A stretch of 5,028 nucleotides of DNA from Bacillota bacterium (GTDB taxonomy: Bacteria > Bacillota > Desulfotomaculia > Desulfotomaculales > JAJYZD01), in contig JAJYZD010000252.1 in assembly GCA_021800315.1 (NCBI GenBank), positions 1 through 5,028 on the forward strand, given 5' to 3'. The notes below the pieces were generated by a model that was not told where the DNA came from, did no database searches, and was given only the letters and a program-made list of their open reading frames with translations. Position numbers and translations under genes: made by a program. Numbering within the stretch: the stretch's first letter is position 1; the number at the start of each line of letters is the position of its first letter. Below are positions 1 through 5,028 of this stretch, in pieces.

Positions 1-15
1 GGGGGAAGGACCAGC

Positions 16-228
16 ATGAGCGACCGGGAATTGAGACCCGCGGGGGAAGGCTGGCAGTGTTTCAAGTGCCGGGTTCCCCTGGCGGCGGGAAGGGTGACCA
101 TCACCTACCTGGACAGCGACTTCCCCGTAGAACTGCCGCGCTGTCCCAAGTGCGGTCAGGTGTTCATTCCGCAGGACCTGGCCATGGGCAAGATGCTGGA
201 AGTGGAAAAGGCGCTGGAGGACAAGTAA
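16..228 (+). CDS. Small double-CxxC protein, DVU_1557-type redox protein
   Basis: A 70-residue soluble protein with no signal peptide or membrane segment. It carries two CxxC pairs, C15/C18 (WQCFKC) and C43/C46 (PRCPKCG), separated by 24 residues. This is the spacing of a zinc-ribbon or rubredoxin-like knuckle fold that binds one Zn or Fe. The C-terminal third (from about residue 53) is a charged helix. From memory it matches the family NCBI calls 'DVU_1557 family redox protein', found beside TrsS and DVU_1553-type ligases; its function is unknown. The ATG is preceded by GGAAGG (4-9) at good spacing, and the stop is TAA. It lies 24 bases before the C-GCAxxG-C-C gene and is probably co-transcribed with it. 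Whether the metal is structural zinc or a redox iron cannot be read from the sequence. The gene call is secure; the functional label is tentative. Confidence 0.87.
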   Translation: MSDRELRPAGEGWQCFKCRVPLAAGRVTITYLDSDFPVELPRCPKCGQVFIPQDLAMGKMLEVEKALEDK

Positions 229-240
229 GTACCACGGCAG

Positions 241-245
241 GGAGG
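241..245 (+). promoter_or_regulatory. Ribosome binding site deciding a GTG start
   Basis: GGAGG lies 7 bases before the GTG at 253. This supports GTG as the true start of the C-GCAxxG-C-C protein, since no in-frame ATG occurs until codon 11. Confidence 0.8.
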
Positions 246-252
246 AAGACCG

Positions 253-705
253 GTGTCCGAAGCGGCGTTCAGGCTGTTGGAAATGCACCGGCAGGGTTTC
301 AACTGCAGCCAGATGTTGATTATCCTCGGTTTGGAAGCGCTGGAAGCGGAGAATCCCGATCTCGTGCGGGCCATGACCGGCCTGGGCGGGGGCTTGGGTT
401 TTTCCGGCGGGACCTGCGGGGCCCTGACCGGTGGGGTGTGCCTCCTGGGACTGTATGCGGGAAAGGGCGACCCCGCGGAGGAGGAGCACGACCGTTTTCT
501 CCTGATGATCAACGAACTGGTGGAATGGTTTGCCGCCGAACCGTGCCGGCCCTACGGGGGGATCAACTGCGCCGACATAATCGGGGACTCTCCGGCCGGC
601 CGGGCCATATCCCCCGCCTGCGGCGGCATAGTTTTGGCCGTCTGGGATAAAGTGCGGGTGATCCTCGCGGAAAGCGGCATGAGTGTCGGGACATGTCCGG
701 AGTGA
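253..705 (+). CDS. C-GCAxxG-C-C family cysteine-rich protein (DVU_1555 type)
   Basis: A 150-residue protein matching the C_GCAxxG_C_C family (PF09719), a short helical family with conserved cysteines presumed to bind metal or act in redox chemistry. Visible landmarks are C18 in FNCSQ, the glycine-rich block at 43-66 holding GTCGALTGG (C55) and C63, C98, C106 in GINCADIIG, C123, and C148 near the C-terminus. The core motif reads CGALTG, a variant of the name motif. The block at 43-66 is apolar but too short and glycine-rich for a confident membrane helix. The GTG start has a strong GGAGG. The gene ends in tandem stops TGATGA (703-708), and the next gene starts inside or across this stop, so the two are probably translationally coupled. 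In context it resembles the DVU_1555 member of the TrsS neighbourhood. Family assignment is good; the biochemical role is unknown. Confidence 0.88.
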   Translation: MSEAAFRLLEMHRQGFNCSQMLIILGLEALEAENPDLVRAMTGLGGGLGFSGGTCGALTGGVCLLGLYAGKGDPAEEEHDRFLLMINELVEWFAAEPCRPYGGINCADIIGDSPAGRAISPACGGIVLAVWDKVRVILAESGMSVGTCPE

Positions 706-2039
706 TGAAGGAGTCCGGGCCTCCCACCGCGACCCAAAGCCTGTGTCCGGTCTGTCTCAGGCTCATTCCGGCCAGGCGGGAGCGCGAGGGTGACAGTATC
801 TTCCTGGCGAAGGAATGCCCGGAGCACGGCGCGTATCAAACCGTCGTCTGGCGGGGCGAGCCGTCCTTCGAATCCTGGACGCGGCCCAAATACCCGGCGA
901 AGATCGATGTTCCCTTCACTGGGGAGCTTTTGGGTTGTCCGTTCGACTGCGGCCTGTGCGGCGCGCACCGCCAGCATACCTGCACGGCGCTTCTGGAGGT
1001 CACGAGCCGCTGCAATTTAGGATGTTCCTTCTGTTTTGCCGGCTCCGGGGGGCGGAGCGCGGATCCTTCCCCCGCCACCGTGCGGCGGTGGTACCAGAGA
1101 GTGCTCGATTCCGGCGGCCCGTGCAACATTCAGCTTTCCGGCGGGGAACCCACCCTGCGGGACGACCTGCCCGCCCTGGTGGAACTGGGGCGGACCATGG
1201 GGTTTTCCTTTATCCAGCTCAATACCAACGGACTGAGGTTGGCCCGGGAGCCCCGGTTCACGGAGTCATTGGCCCGGGCCGGGCTGTCCTCGGTTTTTCT
1301 TCAGTTTGACGGCACGCGGGTTGAAATTCACCGCGCCCTGCGGGGTGGCGACTTCCTGGCCGAGAAACTGGCCGCGATCCGCCTGTGCGGCGAAATGGGC
1401 ATCGGCGTGGTGCTGGTGCCCACCGTGGTACCCCGGGTCAACGATCACAACCTGGGGGAGATCGTGGACCTGGCCCTGGAACTCCTGCCCGTGGTGCGGG
1501 GGGTGCACTTCCAGCCGGTCAGCTACTTCGGCCGCTATCCCGCGGCGCCGTCGGACCGGATGCGCGTCACCCTGCCCGAAATCATGTCCGGGTTGGAACG
1601 GCAGTCCAAGGGCCGGATCCGCAAGGAACATTTCCAGCCGCCCGGCTGCGAAAACGCGCTGTGCTCCTTTCACGGCAACTTCGTCCTCGTGCCCGGGGGC
1701 CTTACGGCCGTAACGCGGCCGAGGGGCGGCATCTGCTGCCCGGAGGACGCCGCGGCCGGGGCGCGCAAGGCCCGCGATATCGTCGCCGGCCATTGGGCCG
1801 CTCCCGCGTACGGAGGACCGTCCGGCGGGGACGAGGCCACCCGGAGCCTGGACTCGTTCCTTTCCCGGGTGCGGACCCATAGGCTCGGCATCTCCGGGAT
1901 GGCCTTCCAGGACGTCTGGAACATCGACCTGGAACGCCTGCGGGATTGCTGCATCCATACCGTGGCCCCCGACGGCCGGCTCATTCCCTTTTGTGCCTAC
2001 AACCTGACCGGCGCTGCCGGCGAGGCGTTGTACCGGTGA
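693..2039 (+). CDS. trsS: Radical SAM protein TrsS (cysteine form)
   Basis: A 448-residue cytosolic radical SAM enzyme. The [4Fe-4S]/SAM motif is CNLGCSFC at C107, C111 and C114, followed by the SAM-binding GGEP (150-153) and the LNTNG strand (176-180). Before it lies a metal-site-like segment, C18/C21 with C42/H45 (CPEHG), as in the COG1964/MJ0619-like radical SAM group. A second cluster follows: C82, C86, C89 (GCPFDCGLC) and C97. The C-terminal part adds C319, C324, C348/C349, C419/C420 and C434 (IPFCAYN), so auxiliary clusters are likely. From memory this is the family NCBI names 'radical SAM (seleno)protein TrsS', where some members carry selenocysteine; here there is no in-frame TGA before the stop. 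The substrate is unknown. The start is uncertain: ATG 693 overlaps gene 2 by 13 bases, while ATG 705 (codon 5) sits in a TGATG stop-start overlap. Neither has a well-spaced ribosome site, which points to coupled translation. Confidence 0.9.
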   Translation: MSGVMKESGPPTATQSLCPVCLRLIPARREREGDSIFLAKECPEHGAYQTVVWRGEPSFESWTRPKYPAKIDVPFTGELLGCPFDCGLCGAHRQHTCTALLEVTSRCNLGCSFCFAGSGGRSADPSPATVRRWYQRVLDSGGPCNIQLSGGEPTLRDDLPALVELGRTMGFSFIQLNTNGLRLAREPRFTESLARAGLSSVFLQFDGTRVEIHRALRGGDFLAEKLAAIRLCGEMGIGVVLVPTVVPRVNDHNLGEIVDLALELLPVVRGVHFQPVSYFGRYPAAPSDRMRVTLPEIMSGLERQSKGRIRKEHFQPPGCENALCSFHGNFVLVPGGLTAVTRPRGGICCPEDAAAGARKARDIVAGHWAAPAYGGPSGGDEATRSLDSFLSRVRTHRLGISGMAFQDVWNIDLERLRDCCIHTVAPDGRLIPFCAYNLTGAAGEALYR

Positions 2040-2053
2040 AAACAGTTTGATAC

Positions 2054-2059
2054 AGGAGG
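2054..2059 (+). promoter_or_regulatory. AGGAGG ribosome binding site, start-deciding
   Basis: A perfect AGGAGG ends only 1 base before the ATG at 2061, which is too close for normal initiation. It lies 10 bases before an in-frame TTG at 2070 (codon 4). Real initiation may therefore be at TTG 2070 rather than ATG 2061. Confidence 0.65.
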
Positions 2060-2060
2060 C

Positions 2061-3371
2061 ATGGATCAATTGGCCGGGCGAACGCCCCTGGACTCCTGGA
2101 TAGCGGCCAGGACCGGTTCGGCCCCGCTCACGCGCGGGGCCCTCGCAGCCTGGCAGGCGCAAAAGCTGCGGGAAACCGTGGCCCTGGCCCGGCAAGAGAG
2201 TCCTTTTTACCGCCGGCACCTGGGCCCGTTCCGGGCGGAGGATGTCACCCCGGCGGACCTTCCGCGCCTTCCCTTCACGACCGCCGCGGATATCGCCGAT
2301 AACCCCCTGCGGTTCCTGTGCGTCTCCCAGGACCGGATCAACCGGGTGGTGACCCTGCGGACCTCCGGTACCACCGGGCCGTCCAAGCGTCTTTATTTCA
2401 CCGCGGAAGACCAGGAGTTGACCAGGGATTTCTTTCACCACGGCATGTCCACCCTGGTCGGGCCGGGTGACCGGGTGCTGATCCTGATGCCGGGGAAACT
2501 GCCGGGCAGTGTGGGGGACCTGTTGCGGGAGTCCCTGGCGCGGCTGGGGGTGGAAGGCGTTGTCCACGGTTTCGTGAAAGACCCCGCCGAGGTTCTCGCC
2601 ATCCTGCGGCGCGAACGGATCGATGCCCTGGTGGGAATCCCCGTCCAGGTGCTGGCGCTGGCCCGCTGGCCGGAGAGGGACCGGCCCCGGCTCAAAAGCA
2701 TCCTGCTGACCACGGACCACGTGCCGCGGGTCGTCACCGCCGAGTTGGAGCGCCTCTTTCAGGCCCTGGTCTTCAACCACTACGGTATGACCGAAATGGG
2801 TTTGGGCGGCGGGGTGGAGTGCGGGGCCCGGGACGGTTACCACCTGCGCGAGGCCGACCTGCTGTTCGAAATCGTCGATCCCGTTACGGGAGGGGTTGTT
2901 CGGGAGAGTGAAGAGGGCGAAATAGTGTTCACCACCCTGACCAGGGCGGGCATGCCGCTGATCCGCTACCGGACGGGGGATCTCGGCCGGTTCGTTCCCG
3001 GACCCTGTCCCTGCGGTACGGCGCTCAAACGGATGGCTCCGGTGCGGGAGCGGGTGCGGGGAAGGATTCCCCTGGCCGGGGGAGGCTATATCAGTATGGC
3101 CATGCTGGACGAAGCGGTGTTCGCGGTCGGAGGGGTGATCGATTTCCAGGCCGTCCTCACCGCGGCGGGCGGCGCCGACCGCCTGAGCCTCCGGGTCCAG
3201 GTTTCCGGCCGGACCGATACAACGGGCGGGGCGGTTGACCGGTCCCTGCGGGACATTCCCGCCGTGGCCGCCAACGTGGCCAAAGGCAGCCTGACGTGCC
3301 CGCCGGCCGAGGTGGAGTGTCCCCGGGAACTGGCCCGGCCGGCCAAAAGAATGATTTGGGACCGGCGCTAA
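2061..3371 (+). CDS. AMP-dependent CoA ligase-like protein, PaaK-type (DVU_1553 type)
   Basis: A 436-residue member of the adenylate-forming superfamily, closest to phenylacetate-CoA ligases (COG1541) in length and layout. Visible motifs are the phosphate loop TSGTTGPSKR (101-110), YGMTE (241-245), YRTGDLG (303-309) and a CPCG pair (C316/C318) common in PaaK-like proteins. The C-terminus is RPAKRMIWDRR, where K429 could be the catalytic lysine. Such enzymes activate a carboxylate with ATP to an acyl-AMP and usually pass it to CoA or another thiol. The substrate cannot be predicted. The hinge after motif A7 is unusual: where PaaK-like enzymes usually have a GRxDD-type motif, this reads GRIPLAGGG (334-342). 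From memory it matches 'DVU_1553 family AMP-dependent CoA ligase', a TrsS neighbour. It lies 21 bases after trsS in the same reading frame. The start may be TTG 2070 instead. Family is secure; the reaction partner is unknown. Confidence 0.9.
   Translation: MDQLAGRTPLDSWIAARTGSAPLTRGALAAWQAQKLRETVALARQESPFYRRHLGPFRAEDVTPADLPRLPFTTAADIADNPLRFLCVSQDRINRVVTLRTSGTTGPSKRLYFTAEDQELTRDFFHHGMSTLVGPGDRVLILMPGKLPGSVGDLLRESLARLGVEGVVHGFVKDPAEVLAILRRERIDALVGIPVQVLALARWPERDRPRLKSILLTTDHVPRVVTAELERLFQALVFNHYGMTEMGLGGGVECGARDGYHLREADLLFEIVDPVTGGVVRESEEGEIVFTTLTRAGMPLIRYRTGDLGRFVPGPCPCGTALKRMAPVRERVRGRIPLAGGGYISMAMLDEAVFAVGGVIDFQAVLTAAGGADRLSLRVQVSGRTDTTGGAVDRSLRDIPAVAANVAKGSLTCPPAEVECPRELARPAKRMIWDRR
2120..2141 (+). 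repeat. Perfect GC-rich inverted repeat inside the ligase gene
   Basis: An 8-bp perfect stem, GGCCCCGC (2120-2127) pairing with GCGGGGCC (2134-2141), around a 6-base loop. It lies about 60 bases into the ligase coding region and has no T tract, so it is not an intrinsic terminator. It may simply reflect high G+C content. Confidence 0.5.
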
Positions 3372-3380
3372 AGACCTGCC

Positions 3381-3386
3381 GGAGGT
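3381..3386 (+). promoter_or_regulatory. Ribosome binding site of the cysteine desulfurase gene
   Basis: GGAGGT lies 11 bases before ATG 3398, slightly long but usable. It supports ATG 3398 over the longer open frame beginning at 3296, which would overlap the ligase gene by 76 bases and add a non-homologous N-terminus. Confidence 0.7.
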
Positions 3387-3397
3387 GGATAAAGCAC

Positions 3398-4561
3398 ATG
3401 CGCAGAATCTATTTCGATCACAGCGCCACCACCCCCGTTCATCCGGCGGTGGCGGAGGAAATGGGCCGTTTTCTTTCCGGTGATAATTTCGGCAACCCGT
3501 CTTCCGCCCATTATTACGGCTTCCTGGCCCGCAGAGCGCTGGCGGAGGCCCGGGAAAAGGTGGCCCGGGCCATCGGCGCCGCCCCCGCTGAAATCGTGTT
3601 TACCAGCGGCGGCACCGAGTCGGCCAACCTGGCCGTCCACGGCGCGGCCCGCGCCAACTCGCGGCGCGGCAACCATGTCCTGACTTCCGCCGTCGAGCAC
3701 CACGCCGTCCTGGACAGTGTTCAGGCCTTGAAACGGGAAGGTTTCGCCGTCGCCATGCTCCCGGTGGACCGCTTCGGCCTGGTGGACGCGGCCGCGGCGG
3801 CCGCCGTCCTTACCGAAAAAACGATCCTGATTTCCATCATGCAGGCCAACAACGAAGTGGGCACGCTCATGCCGGTGGCCGAAATAGGCAAGCTGGCCAG
3901 GGAACGCGGCATTCTCTTTCACGTCGACGCCGTCCAGGCCCTGGGGAAGATCCCGGTGCAGGTCGATGACCTGGGCGTCGACTTGCTGTCGCTGTCCGCC
4001 CATAAGATATACGGGCCCAAGGGGGTGGGGGCCCTGTACATCAGGAAGGGAACGCCTTGGAAACAAAGTCTTTGCCACGGGGGGAGCCAGGAAAAATCGC
4101 GCCGGGCCGGTACGGAAAACGTGCCCGGGATCATCGGCTTCGCCCGGGCGGTCGAGTTGGCGATGGCCGGGCTGGTTGAAGAGAGCCGGAGGTTGTCCCT
4201 GCTGAGGGATAAACTGATCGGCGCGGTCCTGAACGCGGACCTGGGCGCGACCCTGACCGGGCACCCGCGGGAGCGCTTGCCCAATCACGCCAGTTTTTGC
4301 TTTAAGGGTATCGAAAGCCGGTTGTTGCTGCGCGAACTGGACCGCCGCGGCATCGCGGCCTCCAGTGGTTCCGCCTGCACGGCAGGTTCGCAGGAACCTT
4401 CCCACGTGCTGGTGGCGATGGGCATACCGCCCATCGAGGCATACGGCGCCCTGCGCCTGACCATGGGGAGGTCGAACACGGAAGAGGACATAGACTTTTT
4501 CTTAAGCGTTCTGCGTCCGGTGGTCGAAAGGCTCAGGTCTCTTCCTTTCCAGGACGTGTAA
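3398..4561 (+). CDS. Cysteine desulfurase, NifS/IscS type (group I)
   Basis: A 387-residue pyridoxal-phosphate enzyme that takes sulfur from L-cysteine, leaving alanine and an enzyme persulfide for delivery to an acceptor. It begins IYFDHSATTPVHP (4-16), the typical family start. Cofactor residues visible are TSGGTES (69-75), H101 in VEHHAVL, N152 in NNEVG, D177 and Q180 in HVDAVQ, and the Schiff-base lysine K203 in SLSAHKIYGPKG. The catalytic cysteine C327 sits in SSGSACTAG followed by EPSHVL, the mobile-loop form of group I (NifS/IscS) enzymes. Length is normal for the family, and all key residues are present. A run of six alanines (131-136) comes from a GCGGCCGC-rich stretch. It lies between the ligase and XdhC genes, so a dedicated role in molybdenum-cofactor sulfuration is a reasonable inference, comparable to NifS4 with XdhC in Rhodobacter capsulatus. 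Supplying Fe-S clusters to TrsS, or selenium chemistry, are alternatives. Confidence 0.95.
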   Translation: MRRIYFDHSATTPVHPAVAEEMGRFLSGDNFGNPSSAHYYGFLARRALAEAREKVARAIGAAPAEIVFTSGGTESANLAVHGAARANSRRGNHVLTSAVEHHAVLDSVQALKREGFAVAMLPVDRFGLVDAAAAAAVLTEKTILISIMQANNEVGTLMPVAEIGKLARERGILFHVDAVQALGKIPVQVDDLGVDLLSLSAHKIYGPKGVGALYIRKGTPWKQSLCHGGSQEKSRRAGTENVPGIIGFARAVELAMAGLVEESRRLSLLRDKLIGAVLNADLGATLTGHPRERLPNHASFCFKGIESRLLLRELDRRGIAASSGSACTAGSQEPSHVLVAMGIPPIEAYGALRLTMGRSNTEEDIDFFLSVLRPVVERLRSLPFQDV

Positions 4562-4580
4562 GAGAACAGAATGCGCCAAA

Positions 4581-4586
4581 GGGAGG
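4581..4586 (+). promoter_or_regulatory. Ribosome binding site deciding the GTG start of the XdhC-like gene
   Basis: GGGAGG lies 7 bases before GTG 4594, ideal spacing. The in-frame ATG at 4609 is 22 bases away and so less likely. The ATG at 4592 overlapping the GTG is in another frame. Confidence 0.75.
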
Positions 4587-4593
4587 TTTCCAT

Positions 4594-5028
4594 GTGGAAA
4601 GCAATCTGATGAATACGCTGGTTTCCCTCCTGAGCGAGGGGGAAGATGTGGCGGTGGTGACGATCGTCCGTTCGCTCGGTTCGACCCCGCGCAGTCCGGG
4701 GGCGAAAATGCTGGTTTTGGCCGACGGCCGCACCTTCGGGTCGATCGGCGGCGGCTGCGGGGAGGCCGACGCGGTGCGGGGGGCCCTCGAACTGCTGGAC
4801 CAAAAAAAACACGGCCGGCTCCGGCTGGAGATGACCAGCGACCTGGCCGCGGGCGACGGTATGATCTGCGGCGGCGTTATGGAGATTTTCGTCGACTGGA
4901 TCCAGCACACGGATGAAGGCAACCAGGAGATCCTGGCGGCCTGCCGCGATTCTTTGGCCGGCAGTGGGAACATCGTGTTGGCCACGGTCACCGGTCCGGA
5001 TGACGGTGCGCTCCTGGGGCAAAAGATG
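4594..5028 (+). CDS. XdhC/CoxI-family molybdenum cofactor maturation protein, N-terminal part
   Basis: An open frame of 145 codons with no stop, cut by the window end. The N-terminal XdhC/CoxI domain (PF02625) is clear: VVTIVRSLGSTPRSPGAKML (21-40) followed by GSIGGGCGEADAV (49-61), then DGMICGGVMEIFVD (88-101) with C92. Residues from about 111 resemble the start of the second half seen in full COG1975 proteins, with VLATVTG at 128-134. Full-length members usually continue with a Rossmann-like C-terminal domain, expected beyond the window. XdhC of Rhodobacter capsulatus binds molybdenum cofactor, allows its sulfuration by a NifS-type desulfurase, and hands it to xanthine dehydrogenase; the same role is inferred here from the desulfurase 32 bases upstream. 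The GTG start is chosen on its well-placed GGGAGG. The gene contains an A8 run (4802-4809) coding Gln-Lys-Lys. Whether it serves a xanthine dehydrogenase, an aldehyde oxidoreductase or a selenium-dependent hydroxylase cannot be told. Confidence 0.9.
   Translation, partial: MESNLMNTLVSLLSEGEDVAVVTIVRSLGSTPRSPGAKMLVLADGRTFGSIGGGCGEADAVRGALELLDQKKHGRLRLEMTSDLAAGDGMICGGVMEIFVDWIQHTDEGNQEILAACRDSLAGSGNIVLATVTGPDDGALLGQKM

Noticed and set aside
589..608. GGCCGGCC-rich palindromic stretch near the end of the C-GCAxxG-C-C gene
   Set aside because: Short, inside coding sequence, and expected by chance in DNA this rich in G and C.
2037..2087. Selenocysteine insertion at the trsS stop TGA
   Set aside because: No SECIS-like hairpin at the usual close distance; the nearest stem (GGGCG/CGCCC at 2076-2087) has only a 2-base loop and lies about 36 bases away. 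A ribosome site for the next gene follows.
1266..2843. A 525-codon open frame on the - strand across trsS and the ligase gene
   Set aside because: It is antisense to two well-supported genes, its protein is low-complexity in Pro/Gly/Arg/Gln with no motif I recognise, and it is explained by high G+C codon bias plus the two sense genes sharing a frame.
3296..3397. An N-terminal extension of the cysteine desulfurase
   Set aside because: It would overlap the ligase gene, has no ribosome site, and known family members begin near the IYFDHSATT segment; ATG 3398 fits.
3368..4405. A 345-codon open frame on the - strand
   Set aside because: A mirror of the cysteine desulfurase gene, whose catalytic motifs are complete on the + strand; no recognisable protein features.
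4562..4593. Possible terminator or promoter between the desulfurase and XdhC-like genes
   Set aside because: Only 32 bases with no hairpin plus T tract and no convincing -35/-10 pair; it holds just the ribosome site.
4285..5022. A 245-codon open frame on the - strand at the window end
   Set aside because: Overlaps the end of the desulfurase and the XdhC-like gene, which has clear family motifs and a good ribosome site on the + strand.

Overview
The window is a compact, G+C-rich piece of a single operon. It holds six genes, all on the + strand, with gaps of about 20-30 bases or short overlaps. There is no promoter, terminator, RNA gene, mobile element or CRISPR array, and no gene-free stretch longer than about 35 bases. 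The last gene runs off the 3' end. The first gene starts 15 bases into the window, so the operon probably began further upstream. Strong GGAGG-type ribosome sites, GTG starts and the gene families present fit an anaerobe, either a Desulfotomaculum/Pelotomaculum-like Clostridium or a Desulfovibrio-like sulfate reducer. The sequence alone does not settle which.

Layout: (1) 16-228, a 70-residue protein with two CxxC pairs, DVU_1557-type 'redox protein'. (2) 253-705, a C-GCAxxG-C-C family cysteine-rich protein, DVU_1555 type. (3) 693-2039, a cysteine-rich radical SAM enzyme of the TrsS type, translationally overlapped with gene 2. (4) 2061-3371, a phenylacetate-CoA-ligase-like AMP-forming enzyme, DVU_1553 type. 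(5) 3398-4561, a NifS/IscS-type (group I) cysteine desulfurase. (6) 4594 to the window end, the N-terminal part of an XdhC/CoxI-family molybdenum-cofactor maturation protein. Gene 6 has no stop in the window; I read it directly from the sequence.

How they may work together: genes 1-4 match, from memory, a conserved but biochemically uncharacterised neighbourhood first numbered in Desulfovibrio vulgaris (DVU_1551 to DVU_1558), next to an aldehyde oxidoreductase/xanthine dehydrogenase-type molybdoenzyme. Genes 5 and 6 add the classic pair for inserting the terminal sulfur of the molybdenum cofactor: a cysteine desulfurase as sulfur source and XdhC as cofactor carrier. The simplest reading is a maturation operon for a molybdenum hydroxylase. 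Its unexplained core is a radical SAM enzyme, an adenylating ligase and two small cysteine-rich proteins. That core chemistry is the main point of interest; the molybdenum link is inference from gene families and context.
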